This document shows positions 59,101-64,000 of a stretch of DNA of 64,000 bases, in pieces. A program made the translations under genes and the position numbers. A model generated the notes under the pieces. The model was not told the DNA's origin. It did not search any database and worked only from the letters and a program-made list of their open reading frames with translations. The stretch's first letter is position 1. Every line of letters starts with the position of its first letter. Source of the DNA: Crossaster papposus (Eukaryota > Echinodermata > Asteroidea > Velatida > Solasteridae). The stretch lies in NCBI GenBank assembly GCA_037893245.1, contig JBAIAA010000593.1:496001-560000 (forward strand), written 5' to 3'.

Positions 59101-62100
59101 AATTTTGCAGCTTTTATACCTTTCCCCAAAGTGTAAACAATACGTAAGAATACGTAAAGTGTACGTATCTATTCGTAAGTACTCGTAACTACACGTAAAG
59201 TGCTCTTAATAACTCAGAACAATCCGTAAAGCCATCGTAACACGACCCGAATGAAATCGTAAACAACACGTAAGCACTCGTAATAATCTGTAAATAATCC
59301 GTAAACAAATTGTAAACTAACCGTAACAAATCGTTACAAATGTTGTTACGAATCATTTACGGATTCTTGCGAGCAGTTTACGGATAGTTACGTGTTGTTG
59401 CAAGCGGTTTACAATACTCACGGGTTGTTACGAGCTATTTACAAGTTATTTACAGAAAAATCAATCTGTGGACAATCGTAAGAAGATTTTTGACCTGTCA
59501 AAAAATTTGCCTCTCTTTTCACGGATTCTTAAGAGTGTCTGCGAGTTGTTGCGAGTTGTGACAAGTTATTTTCGGATACCAGCGAGTTATTTACGGATGC
59601 TTGCGATTGACTACGATTTGGCGATGCGTAAGGACTCGTAAGAAAAATCAGTGTATGTGAAGGCGGTATAAGTTCCATAATAGTCCCCCTCCCCCCAGTA
59701 GTTTTTCTATAAAATAAACCAAAATGCCAGCATAAGCATAACTTCCATTACTTCCAATGATCTTTTAAGCCCTGTGATTTTGTCTTGACAGGGGAGTGCC
59801 AAGACGTCAGTTCGCGTTGCTGCAGTCAAGGCGTTCCCCTTCCTCCTCCACAATCTAGGAGCCAACTCTCTGCATCTTCTGTACGATCACTTCCAGTAAG
59901 TTGGTCACGTCATCGAACCTCGATCATTTATTACATTTAAAATATAAAAATCTCTGTTCACCGAAAGTAGTGCTTGGTTGCAGTGCCTGCTGCTATATTT
60001 GAACCAGCCACTCAAACGAGTAAGCTTGATGGTCGAGTGGTAAGACCTCTGCACTAGTAAGCAGGTGGAATGGGTTCGAATCCTACCCTAATTAACTTGT
60101 GAATAGCTTTTTCTTGCCTCCTCTTTGGACAAAAACTGAGTATACAGTGTCCATAAAAATAACGCTTTTCAACATTATCTGGGTAACTTATTTCTTGTAC
60201 TGACCTTTGTACAGTGATATGCTCAAGGACAAGTCTACCATTGTCTTGGAGGAACTTGGCCGCACCGTCGGGACCGTTTCCTGCGTCGTCTGCAAAAATG
60301 TCACACCTCACAGGTAGGATGATGCTGGAGTTAAGTCTGTCACCGATTCCATCTTAAATCCATTAAAGTTCATCACAAGTCGCTCTCAAGTCCTTGTCAT
60401 GTCTGTCACAATTCCTTGTCATGTCTGTCACAAGTCCATTGCAAGTCCATTGCAAGTCCATTGCGACGGACTAGCAACGGACTTGCGACGGACTAGCGAC
60501 GGACTAGCGACGGACTAGCGACGGACTAGCGACGGACTAGCGACGGACTAGCGACGGACTAGCGACGGACTAGCGACGGACTAGCGACGGACTAGCGACG
60601 GACTAGCGACGGACTAGCGACGGACTAGCGACGGACTAGCGACGGACTAGCGACTGTCGCTAGTCTGTCGCTAGTCCGTCGCTAGTCCGTCGCTAGTCCG
60701 TCGCTAGTCTGTCGCTTGTCTGTCGCAACATTGTGGGGATCACTAAATGAGAAAAAAGATATTGACAATTTGGGAGACTGCCAACACATGGCAAGATAGC
60801 TCAGTTCACTTTAAAATGTATATTTTTTGAAAGCTCAAATCTGTTATGGCCCTATAGCCAAATATCTTTCTCATGACTTACTCTGACTGTGTGCCAAATG
60901 TCATGCTTTTTTGCATTAAGTAAACAATTCTATCATATTTTTGCACCAATCTGCCCGACTATATCTCTATAACGCCAACAGAACTGCTGACCCACTAACT
61001 GCAAAGAGTCTGTCTAGCACCCTGACTCTTCAATGTCATACCTGTGAGCAGAGCACATTCGGTTCAGTAGCCAGGGAGTCGGCACCCAGTGAGAGTCTAC
61101 CGTTGGCTGTCGTCGTGCCGTACCTTTTATTACTCTCAAACAAAGTCTCTGTCAAACAGGGTAAAGCTAGTGTTCTTTAATGTTTCTTTCCAATGTAGAA
61201 ATTGTTTTATGCCCATGACTCATGAAACTACAGCTTGACAGGTATCCGTGTTCGCCTTCAAAAACATGAATTACGAAGTATGATTTGGTTACGAAAGGAA
61301 GTGATCCAAAGGTCTCATAGGTTTCAACTCCCTAGGAATGCTGGGCCCGATTTCATAAAAGTCATCGTAACTTACGATGCATCGCATCCCCGCGACGCGT
61401 CGTATCCCTACGATGCGTCGCAGCTGCGACGCGTCCTAAAATTCATTTCACGAAAATTCATTTCAAAATTCATTTGCTACATTTCTAGTTACATGCCATT
61501 TACACTCCGACTAAATGTTTTAAATTTTTATTCCTGATGTTGGACCAAATTGGTTGGACTGATGAGTTGGGCTGAGATTTGTACCATTCGAACAATAGTG
61601 TGTTGAGTTTTACCCTCGTGAGAGACGCGAAAGTGCACAGACTCGGATTATCGGTACAGAACAACAGATTTATTATTTCTGGCGATCGGACACAGGTCCG
61701 ACCGGTTCAAAGTCAGAACAGCAACTCTCTCATTCGCATCTTGTACAATGTACTTATTCAATATGTATTTACAAGTGGAATAAAAAGACCAAACATTTCA
61801 ATCATAATATTTACAATAGAATTCTATAAAAACACGAAATAAGGTAGCGTGTAGCGTGGCAAAACAATAATACGCACTCCGCCAAAAAAATGCGCTAGCG
61901 CGACCAAACAAGTTCGCATTGTTTACACAAGGTTCTAAATCATGCACAGCATGCAATGCATGCAATGTACATGTACATCGTCAATGTAAGCAGGCGCTCG
62001 ACGCCCACAGCGCAAACGCGTACAGACCATCGTAATGCGTATTATCAGGTAATCTTCTACATATAATCAATAACTAATGATCAATACCCAATAAATGTCA

Positions 62101-63475
62101 TGTAATTTTACAACAATAGTTTACTGAGAAATTAAATATCATTTTGACTCTTGTCGTGTTGCAAGATTTATTGTACAAACCTCTGCATACTACTAATTCA
62201 CCACAAATTGGAACTATATATATTTTTATAAGGTTATTGTAAATAAATTACAAGGGATGTGTTGAAAAAAAGCAGGTGTTGCTGGTCAGATCTATTCATT
62301 TATGCATTGTTTAAATCTTTTGGCAGCTTTTTTGAGGAGTTTCCCTCAGCTATTCAACCATCTGGATCTGTTGAGACCAAACACAGCCGTGACTAAACTT
62401 CCTGATCTCCTGTTTGAACTTGATTGAAGATAAGAAGTACGACCTCAGACTGGAGTTTAGGTAAACAACAATTAATAACCCCCCCCCCTACTTGACAAAA
62501 AAAGGGGTTCATGTAATACACAAAATAGATCGAATCCCGACGTTTACAGCATGATCTCTTTATAACCCCCTTTTCAAACCAGATTATAGTGGTGTAAATT
62601 TACATGTAGTTTGGCTGTATTCGTTATTTGCTATCCCTCTCTATGACAGTAAGACCATCAAGTACCTGATAGGCTATGGTGAGAGATCCAACACCGCCAA
62701 TGACCAGGCTGTGGTTACCAGACTCAAAGCAGCTTTCCTAGCAGCCAAAGCCTCGGGGAATAGCCAACTGCAAGAAACCGTGGTCCACACGATCGCAGAA
62801 CTGGGAGTGTAAGTTTTCTTTCTTAAATTGTACCAAGTCATTCATGTTGGTTGTGTAAAATTCAGAGCAACAAAAGTCGGAAGTCTAGACACTGAGTATT
62901 TAAGATACTATACCTGACTTAAACTGGATTGCTTTACCTAAGAAAGCTTGGTGGCTGAGTGGTAAAGACATCAACACTTAGTCTAGTATAAAGAAGGAGG
63001 TCGTGGGTTCGAGTCCCATCCGAGTTAGATTAGCTTCTCAGACAACACTGAGTATACAAAGTTTATAAACCCAAAAGAAAAAATTGGTTTGAACAAAGAC
63101 ATTGACTGAAGGCAGGGCTTTGAACCAGCGACCCCCGGACTATTGTTTTTGTGCTTTACCAACTGAGTTATCTCTAGCCCCATGTTTGCGTTTTTTTCAA
63201 ATTTGTCAATATCTTTGTGCGCTGGTCAGAAGCCATAAACTCATAAATGCCATGGGGCCAGGGATCACGCTCCAACAAACCTGGAAAATGGCCGGAAAAA
63301 AAGAGAAAAAATATAGTTTTGTTGTCGGGCAGTGTATTTTTCTTTGTATAACAGTGTTTGTCACCATGTGTATGACAGAGTTGCTGAGGGTGAGTTGTTA
63401 CTAGTCTCCATCATCAGCCTCTTGGAGTCGCTCCTGTCATCCTCGGCTCTCGTCAGAGCTGCTGCTTATGTTAAG
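29019..63475 (+). CDS. ATR: ATR serine/threonine kinase orthologue, 5' part (22 coding exons)
   Basis: ATR is the PI3K-like nuclear kinase that, with ATRIP, senses RPA-coated single-stranded DNA and activates the replication checkpoint. The exons, joined at GT-AG sites with matching phases, give about 1,020 codons aligning collinearly with the N-terminal third of human ATR from memory. Examples are KTPDERQKALKTCRKIICHL against [33 protein letters not shown] against TSVMLLDFIQHIM, the basic KRRRL region (exon 11), DLIKLPLSQLHTFVWMLSLP against HILEDLCGMLSLP, and SSALVRAAAYVK against SASVSGAAYTEI. This covers the ATRIP-binding region and HEAT repeats. UME, FAT, kinase and FATC parts lie beyond the window. 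Exons: 29019-29119, 30367-30452, 42134-42316, 43640-43810, 44103-44215, 45829-45920, 46868-46985, 47607-47740, 48534-48697, 49835-49986, 50687-50961, 52038-52155, 56050-56377, 56521-56588, 56880-56970, 58119-58213, 59792-59895, 60215-60313, 60982-61160, 62327-62460, 62650-62808, 63379-63475. Exon 20 carries a one-base frameshift. Confidence 0.93.
29920..30025 (-). mobile_element. tRNA-derived SINE fragment
   Basis: The reverse complement reads ggcaagatagctcagttggt then agagcgcc, a tRNA-like A-box head. The adjoining 'atgcaaatttacctggtcag' is shared with the plus-strand copy at 30,187. Confidence 0.6.
30187..30330 (+). mobile_element. tRNA-derived SINE
   Basis: The head is ggcaagatggcttgtttgat, with B box 'ggttcaagtcc' and closing 'gccttgcca' pairing with the 5' end. 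It is followed by an A+T-rich tail. Another head piece lies at about 60,790. Confidence 0.65.
30367..30452 (+). CDS. ATR: ATR exon 2
   Basis: PDERQKALKTCRKIICHLVD, then SCLTDLQK. It matches human [20 protein letters not shown] residue for residue in length. Acceptor 'actcag', donor 'gtcagt', end phase 1. Confidence 0.92.
30848..31746. mobile_element. MITE-like element with AGGCCTTCATTTTAA ends
   Basis: The ends aggccttcattttaa and ttaaaatgaaggcct are perfect inverted copies. Subterminal 'ggagagcgatt' and 'gctcctccgcgctccc' words repeat. An internal piece (31,536-31,606) looks like another common 'ttaaaggca' MITE. Confidence 0.75.
31888..33110 (+). repeat. Left arm of a large inverted repeat with ~175-bp subunits
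   Basis: The outer part (31,888-32,010) and inner part (from 32,233, 'tagtccggtggct') match the reverse complement of 39,200-40,025. The inner part holds about four subunits starting near 32,303, 32,471, 32,646 and 32,815. Each has a 'gaggtcaaaggtca'-like word and usually 'tgacctaggtcaaggtca'. These are paired AGGTCA half-sites, including the DR1 spacing. Confidence 0.8.
33165..34999 (-). mobile_element. Penelope-like retroelement, 3' part (copy 1)
   Basis: On the minus strand the frames below 34,999 continue a Penelope-like RT: FLDLIIYKG, KGEVTRYKRICTHSKDFEER and, further on, NIKDELVRSRTK, with an acidic end near 34,390. No GIY-YIG endonuclease follows. The 3' non-coding part (33,165-34,030) contains about two to three diverged ~300-bp repeats, each with 'agagcgtaattcttaa' and a 'gcagtctgtagg'-like word. 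The element is a broken fossil. It is split from its upstream part by the Crypton insertion. Confidence 0.78.
35041..35145. repeat. Hairpin at the left end of the Crypton
   Basis: The sequence from gagaaatgacgaaaaagtgg and acattctttgattcgaatgg folds on its reverse complement (ttgaatcaaagaatgtcca, then gtcgtttctc) around a GC-rich loop near 35,092. It may be a regulatory or end-recognition structure. Confidence 0.85.
35433..37718 (+). CDS. Crypton tyrosine recombinase (DUF3504-type), three exons, 489 aa
   Basis: Exons 35433-35740, 36213-37041 and 37386-37718 join at GT-AG sites in phase (2/1, then 0/0). The N-terminal 105 residues are acidic and Ser-rich. KKCAWAARLFDAWKAERN then opens the DUF3504-like core-binding part. 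The catalytic set is visible: Arg in QFALRAGKEHR, Lys in DVSKNRQGG, HSLR in TNHSLRASAASRLYNK, His in GHRS and the nucleophile Tyr in IRAYKRTSEE. By family knowledge it cuts and joins DNA through a phosphotyrosine link to excise and insert the transposon. I chose ATG 35,433 over an earlier in-frame TTG. A C-terminal Lys/Glu-rich helix follows the domain. It looks capable of coding; activity is unproven. Confidence 0.85.
35905..36108. repeat. ~200-bp hairpin element in Crypton intron 1
   Basis: The arms of about 85 bp include cccatagctaatacacacgg and its reverse complement near 36,045. The ends carry ccacttctggcg and cgccagaagtggg. It looks like a MITE or foldback sequence inside the intron. 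Confidence 0.85.
37940..39196 (-). mobile_element. Penelope-like retroelement, RT part (copy 1)
   Basis: A long minus-strand frame (39,196-37,922) carries the RT signatures of Penelope-like elements: GLNFIPTPQKP near the start, GRPIISGCGGPTQSISKYID, MTLDIVSMYTNCPQDEAI (motif A), QTIGVAMRSECSP (motif B) and RYRDDVLIIF (motif C). The frame ends by running into the Crypton. The element lies antisense to ATR within intron 2. It is a fossil, broken by one large insertion and with no endonuclease seen. Confidence 0.88.
39200..40025 (-). repeat. Right arm of the large inverted repeat
   Basis: It mirrors the left arm. 'ggtgctttaatccggcgggt' and 'aagccactggacta' (to 39,777) match 32,233-32,290 reversed, and 39,930-40,025 matches 31,888-31,990 reversed. 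It holds about three ~176-bp subunits with 'tgacctttgacctcggcctg' followed by 'accttgacctaggtcacc'. Confidence 0.8.
40200..40375. repeat. Short repeat with 'caatcctgcaaa' words
   Basis: Several copies of 'tcaatcctgcaaa' and 'cttccaagcgacc' occur. A similar segment ('cctgaatcctgcaaaattt') lies at 31,745-31,850 outside the other arm, so the inverted symmetry may extend this far. Confidence 0.45.
40790..41140 (+). mobile_element. LINE fragment, RT C-terminus (CR1/L2-like)
   Basis: It reads LHLLSIPKRICYKLLFLVYK, then DYMQFCILPY, and later TVTAAKEWNSRPFSIESVNS. This is the familiar end of CR1/L2-type ORF2 (LHWLPVKQRIDYKLL, then AAPKLWNSLP). It is truncated, with frame noise at the start. Confidence 0.72.
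41254..41760 (-). mobile_element. LINE fragment, C-terminal zinc-knuckle part
   Basis: The minus frame contains AAQDQALWTKVMKAKIEGQM, then CRMWEQKDETVFHLVCECNK, matching the CRLC, ETVSHIVSEC pattern near the end of some invertebrate LINE ORF2 proteins. It is probably a different family from the neighbour at 40,790, and in opposite orientation. Confidence 0.6.
42134..42316 (+). CDS. ATR: ATR exon 3
   Basis: It reads [19 protein letters not shown] through QDPEYHICK. The acceptor 'ttgcag' was chosen because it keeps phase 1 and aligns with human VELVKKTDSQPTSVMLLDF. The upstream in-frame sequence from 41,977 is intronic, although open. Confidence 0.88.
42345..42755. mobile_element. MITE with ~60-bp inverted ends in ATR intron 3
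   Basis: The left end gggtgggttttcacggggct, with 'gatgcgaatgcc' and 'aaaaaattgcaaagt', is matched in reverse by actttgcaattttttcggc to cgtaaaaactcaccc. It lies 29 bp after the exon 3 donor. Confidence 0.85.
43640..43810 (+). CDS. ATR: ATR exon 4
   Basis: LNTWLLSCLIRILNDYFCLD, then DQIVKVMVSLLHAVKYKDPP to LCRFVT. It aligns with human NWIITRLLRIAATPSCHLL and KKICEVICSLLFLFKSKSP. Phase 1 on both sides. Confidence 0.92.
44103..44215 (+). CDS. ATR: ATR exon 5
   Basis: DVSAAVLNNFAAGDVEELDP to VDKLSSLE, with acceptor 'gtacag' and donor 'gtatga', end phase 0. Weakly conserved; placed by phase and position. Confidence 0.82.
45047..45265 (+). mobile_element. tRNA-derived SINE in ATR intron 5
   Basis: The head 'gtgtagcggttcttc' and B-box-like 'gggtttgaatcctgcc' are followed by a conserved 'gttttcctcccacctctaaa' core. 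That core resembles the central domain of widespread animal SINEs. Confidence 0.65.
45829..45920 (+). CDS. ATR: ATR exon 6
   Basis: EQEEMLCTYRNSRPITLRYH to LLQLNLT. Acceptor 'gtatag', donor 'gtgagt', end phase 2. Confidence 0.82.
46142..46390 (+). mobile_element. SINE-like element in ATR intron 6
   Basis: It includes 'tgtgttcgagtccagcc', 'cttgggcaaggcgctttg' and 'ccaggagtaaatgagtacct', a combination common in marine invertebrate SINEs. A reversed partial copy lies at 18,110. Confidence 0.6.
46868..46985 (+). CDS. ATR: ATR exon 7
   Basis: KLLNELIYDVTLVTSFHQSP to TGRNEVKQ, corresponding to the human NLEFIEVTLLMVLTRIIAIV region. End phase 0. Confidence 0.85.
47338..47578. mobile_element. MITE, AACCAGTTCGCGCC family, ATR intron 7
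   Basis: The ends taaccagttcgcgcc and ggcgcgaactggtta are inverted. The interior includes 'ggttcaggccgat' and 'gccgggaagcaca'. It ends only 29 bp before exon 8. A second copy lies in intron 15. Confidence 0.85.
47607..47740 (+). CDS. ATR: ATR exon 8
   Basis: ATLDVITKLLPLNGLPTTDI to GDDLEGYG, aligning with human LTELFQLGGLPAQPAS. End phase 2. Confidence 0.88.
48140..48406 (+). other. Open frame between ATR exons 8 and 9, unassigned
   Basis: This 88-codon frame includes an acceptor-like 'ccctccag' (48,197) and reads RQPPTPSKVQQLSKQLGSTC to GLALNSLRLWY. It has no matching donor and no counterpart in ATR as I remember it. Exon 8 joins exon 9 in phase without it. It could be a repeat fragment or an unused exon. 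Confidence 0.3.
48534..48697 (+). CDS. ATR: ATR exon 9
   Basis: DMVGLEKSLVSCLKELFSLD to PIRGLGVIQT, aligning with human YEEPLSKLIKTLFPFEAEA. The acceptor 'caaag' is weak in pyrimidines, but it fits both the phase and the alignment. Confidence 0.85.
48889..49010 (+). mobile_element. tRNA-derived SINE, 'gagtatacaa' tail family
   Basis: The head is agcttggtggtggagtggta, with B box 'gggttcgagtcc' and tail 'gagtatacaatc'. Relatives lie at 51,207, 57,121, 60,022 and 62,943. Confidence 0.7.
49011..49834. other. Rest of ATR intron 9, little recognised
   Basis: It holds two short copies of 'cttgtgcacaaaatgggc' (49,597-49,638) and A+T-rich sequence. No gene is supported. Confidence 0.5.
49835..49986 (+). 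CDS. ATR: ATR exon 10
   Basis: ELRDAICRMFLYIYSQTPSD to LIVDLGKISKLQ, against human LLKAALCHLLQYFLKFVPAG and ICKALLDVLGIEVDAE. End phase 0. Confidence 0.92.
50687..50961 (+). CDS. ATR: ATR exon 11 (Ser-rich and basic)
   Basis: FVVAPLLRTIQNEFTSCQTH begins the exon. A Ser-rich linker follows, then DKRRRLALHRTPGKKGGK, which resembles the human SPKRRRLSSS region that carries phosphosites. A 98-codon minus-strand frame over the same bases is a shadow. Confidence 0.9.
51207..51340 (+). mobile_element. tRNA-derived SINE, 'gagtatacaa' family (diverged)
   Basis: It contains agctcggtgttcgagtagta, then 'gtgggttagagtcccac'. It is diverged from the copy at 48,889. Confidence 0.55.
51475..51850 (+). mobile_element. 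Two tandem tRNA-derived SINEs in ATR intron 11
   Basis: The second copy has a clear A box (tggctcagtcggtagagcat) and B box (ggttcaaatct) at 51,658-51,715. Both copies share the body 'gggtagtacttcggtgcggt' (or a variant), 'tgaactgggagttga' and 'caacaattgatcttcctggt'. The first copy (51,475-51,640) has a decayed head. Confidence 0.72.
52038..52155 (+). CDS. ATR: ATR exon 12
   Basis: EVTSSSDEDSAFVVENSLTV to CSVSTAQT, with an acidic Ser cluster at the start. Acceptor 'catcag', donor 'gtgagt', end phase 0. Confidence 0.85.
52365..52435 (-). mobile_element. tRNA-like SINE head fragment
   Basis: The reverse complement carries a tRNA-like 'gggttcaaatcctcctgct' B-box region. No clear body follows. 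Confidence 0.4.
52829..53560 (+). repeat. Left arm of a second inverted repeat (ATR intron 12)
   Basis: It starts gtgaaaaaatttaaaagaag and contains several 'gaggtcaaaggtca' words spaced about 170-190 bp apart, with 'gatcttggtgtcaaaat' between. The first ~300 bp are the reverse complement of 55,690-55,976. Confidence 0.85.
53655..55490 (+). mobile_element. Penelope-like retroelement, 3' part (copy 2)
   Basis: It matches 33,165-34,930 in reverse: the sequence around GEVTRYKRICTHLKEFEERV (53,699-53,964), the C-terminal region to about 54,165, and the ~1.3 kb 3' non-coding part with its internal repeats and a C-run (54,617). It is 5'-truncated and broken. Its orientation is the same as ATR, opposite to copy 1. 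Confidence 0.82.
55497..55976 (-). repeat. Right arm of the second inverted repeat
   Basis: It holds two 'gtgacctttgacct'-type subunits with 'ttgacaccaagatcatctat' and ends aattagcttcttttaaattt then tttcac, mirroring 52,829. It stops about 70 bp before exon 13. Confidence 0.85.
56050..56377 (+). CDS. ATR: ATR exon 13
   Basis: DSLKDILEGIRCYLEVLLRS to EITGFLLATQ, the longest exon seen. It aligns with human IEMLEGIAVVLQLTALC and WMSLDFYTKVLKSCRSLLES. The preceding intron holds the second Penelope-like element. Confidence 0.93.
56521..56588 (+). CDS. ATR: ATR exon 14
   Basis: LIKLPLSQLHTFVWMLSLPW, aligning with human HILEDLCGMLSLPWIY. Phase 1 in, 0 out. Confidence 0.92.
56880..56970 (+). CDS. 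ATR: ATR exon 15
   Basis: MDSNWLDLRVQGDMTSREIA to SSALADKI; donor 'gtaagc', followed in the intron by a short aagc repeat. End phase 1. Confidence 0.87.
57121..57215 (+). mobile_element. SINE head fragment, ATR intron 15
   Basis: It contains tggctagttcggtggtcgag, then 'ggttcgagtccca', a shortened copy of the 48,889 family. Confidence 0.5.
57734..57955. mobile_element. MITE, AACCAGTTCGCGCC family, ATR intron 15
   Basis: It shares 'accagttcgcgcc', 'caccgagccgagg', 'gcaggttcaggccgat' and 'gccttgctcg' with the intron 7 copy. The right end is diverged (ggcccaaactggtt). Confidence 0.82.
58119..58213 (+). CDS. ATR: ATR exon 16
   Basis: DMECLFLHNLALFPKEIASK, then WRTHVFKDAV, matching human CVFLLTLFPRRIFLEWRTAV. 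Confidence 0.94.
58649..59668. mobile_element. Inverted-repeat element built of 'ttacgagt' words, ATR intron 16
   Basis: The ends tacccccttcacttacacag and ctgatttttcttacgagtcc (reverse complement of the right end) belong to one inverted pair. Within the ~1 kb body the words ttacgagtt, cgtaagt and acacgtaa recur dozens of times, first mostly in one orientation and then in the other. Confidence 0.8.
59792..59895 (+). CDS. ATR: ATR exon 17
   Basis: GSAKTSVRVAAVKAFPFLLH to LLYDHF, a HEAT-repeat segment equivalent to human HEVIRASCVSGFFILLQQ. Confidence 0.92.
60022..60165 (+). mobile_element. tRNA-derived SINE, 'gagtatacaa' family, ATR intron 17
   Basis: The head aagcttgatggtcgagtggt, B box 'gggttcgaatcct' and tail 'gagtatacagtgtcc' are present. 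It ends about 50 bp before exon 18. Confidence 0.7.
60215..60313 (+). CDS. ATR: ATR exon 18
   Basis: DMLKDKSTIVLEELGRTVGT to CKNVTPH, matching human VKDDSDIVKKEFASILGQLV. End phase 2. Confidence 0.9.
60464..60727. repeat. 11-bp minisatellite with inverted arms, ATR intron 18
   Basis: About 17 copies of cgacggactag run to 60,653. About six copies of the reverse complement (ctagtccgtcg, some ctagtctgtcg) follow directly. The whole can fold into a long hairpin. The left flank has 'tccattgcaagtccattgca'. Confidence 0.93.
60982..61160 (+). CDS. ATR: ATR exon 19
   Basis: TADPLTAKSLSSTLTLQCHT to LLSNKVSVKQ, ending like human KPFLFLLKKKIPSPVK. The acceptor 'caacag' is in a pyrimidine-poor context, but only this site keeps phase. 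Confidence 0.82.
61161..62326. other. ATR intron 19, mostly unrecognised
   Basis: It holds a GC-rich patch of near-palindromic words at 61,370-61,435 (including the perfect 18-bp gcgtcgcagctgcgacgc) and A+T-rich sequence. The stretch around 61,600-61,860 may be part of a retroelement end, but I cannot support a call. Confidence 0.45.
62327..62460 (+). CDS. ATR: ATR exon 20, with a one-base frameshift
   Basis: The first half reads FLRSFPQLFNHLDLLRPNTA, then VTKLPDLL. The second half, in the next frame, reads LNLIEDKKYDLRLEF, like human LLNLMEDPDKDVRVAFS. The switch lies at a TTT run (62,413-62,415) and needs one base fewer. With one base removed, the exon ends in phase 2, exactly what exon 21 needs. 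Confidence 0.87.
62650..62808 (+). CDS. ATR: ATR exon 21
   Basis: KTIKYLIGYGERSNTANDQA to TVVHTIAELG, aligning with human NIKHILESLDSEDG and LILTTGDIG. Confidence 0.93.
62943..63075 (+). mobile_element. tRNA-derived SINE, 'gagtatacaa' family, ATR intron 21
   Basis: The head aagcttggtggctgagtggt, B box 'gggttcgagtccca' and tail 'gagtatacaaagtttataaa' are all present. Confidence 0.72.
63110..63185 (-). mobile_element. tRNA-like SINE fragment
   Basis: The reverse complement has 'gctagagataactcagttgg' then 'gtcgctggttcaaagccctg', a tRNA-like head. Directly follows the copy at 62,943. Confidence 0.55.
63379..63475 (+). CDS. ATR: ATR exon 22
   Basis: VAEGELLLVSIISLLESLLS to VRAAAYVK, aligning with human AAKGDLVPFALLHLLHCLLS. 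End phase 0. The rest of the window (63,476-64,000) is intron. Confidence 0.93.
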
Positions 63476-63618
63476 GTCAGTTTCTCAATTAGCCCTAACC
63501 CCTTGATTGCTTATACTAGAAAGTGTCCTGAAGCTGCCAAAGTCCAATAAGTTTGCCATGCAAAAAATGCTGGTGTCCTGGTGTCCATCAGAATCAAACA
63601 GTTTACATTCTGGAGAAA

Positions 63619-63846
63619 TCCTGAATCCGTCAACAATCCACCATCAAAAGTATGATGTATTCTAACGGATTCGAGATACCATGCTGGCCTAGAAATATTT
63701 TGCATTGTTTCTTCATATAATCTTTCAAATCTGTCACCTCAAAATCTATTCTGCAGTACTGCACAATCCTGCAGTACTGCTAGGCTTAAATTCCTGAATC
63801 CATCAGAACTCCTCCAAAACAGGGAATAGATTTTGATGGATTCAGG
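63619..63846. repeat. Two CCTGAATCC hairpin repeats, ATR intron 22
   Basis: One copy runs from cctgaatccgtcaacaatcc to the inverted ctaacggattcgag. A second runs from cctgaatccatcagaact to ttgatggattcagg (63,793-63,846). Confidence 0.75.
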
Positions 63847-64000
63847 TACGTTAGGGTTAAAGAATTACACAGAGCCTCAGCAGATACTTAAGTTGTTTTA
63901 ATATATGTACGCCCACCCTTAATTAGGGCGACCTTGCAACAACACAGATCAGTCGAAGACTAACTTTTCAAAATAAAGCTGTGCCTGAGCTTTGACAGTA

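Noticed and set aside
61600-61860. Possible retroelement end or solo repeat
   Set aside because: The wording is suggestive, but I see no paired terminal repeat, primer site or coding part.

Overview
The window looks like nuclear DNA of an invertebrate deuterostome, most probably an echinoderm (sea-star-like). The reasons are one long spliced metazoan gene, a very high density of short inverted-repeat elements and tRNA-derived SINEs, ACATGT hexamer arrays, and the 'ggggccaatttcat' and 'ttaaaggcac' type repeats common in echinoderm genomes. The taxon is inferred from remembered sequence style, not from a search.

Layout. (1) 1-11,888: a tandem array of a ~1.88 kb unit whose core is a decayed C-terminal piece of a Mutator-like (MULE) transposase, plus a 26-bp GC-rich minisatellite. 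(2) 11,889-15,290: a second, GAATTC-rich degenerate satellite. It joins the first array at a point where the two sequences are nearly alike. (3) 15,291-28,320: intergenic DNA with an inverted duplication of a gene-like fragment (15.3 and 22.1 kb), several MITE-like elements, LINE scraps, a DIRS-like retroelement fossil, and a four-unit ABAB tandem repeat. (4) 29,019 to the window end: the 5' part of an ATR kinase orthologue on the + strand. I could place 22 coding exons with matching phases (about 1,020 codons). They cover the N-terminal ATRIP-binding and HEAT-repeat region; the UME, FAT and kinase parts lie beyond the window.

ATR intron 2 (11.7 kb) holds a nested insertion. A ~1 kb inverted-repeat pair built from ~175 bp subunits encloses a Penelope-like retroelement (minus strand). 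That element is split by a Crypton-type tyrosine-recombinase transposon (about 35,035-37,940, plus strand). The Crypton gene reads as three exons coding 489 residues with all recognisable catalytic residues present. A second, shorter Penelope-like copy lies in ATR intron 12, also between inverted arms rich in AGGTCAAAGGTCA motifs.

ATR is the only host gene I can support. It is otherwise clean, but exon 20 carries one extra base that breaks the frame: either an assembly indel or a damaged allele.
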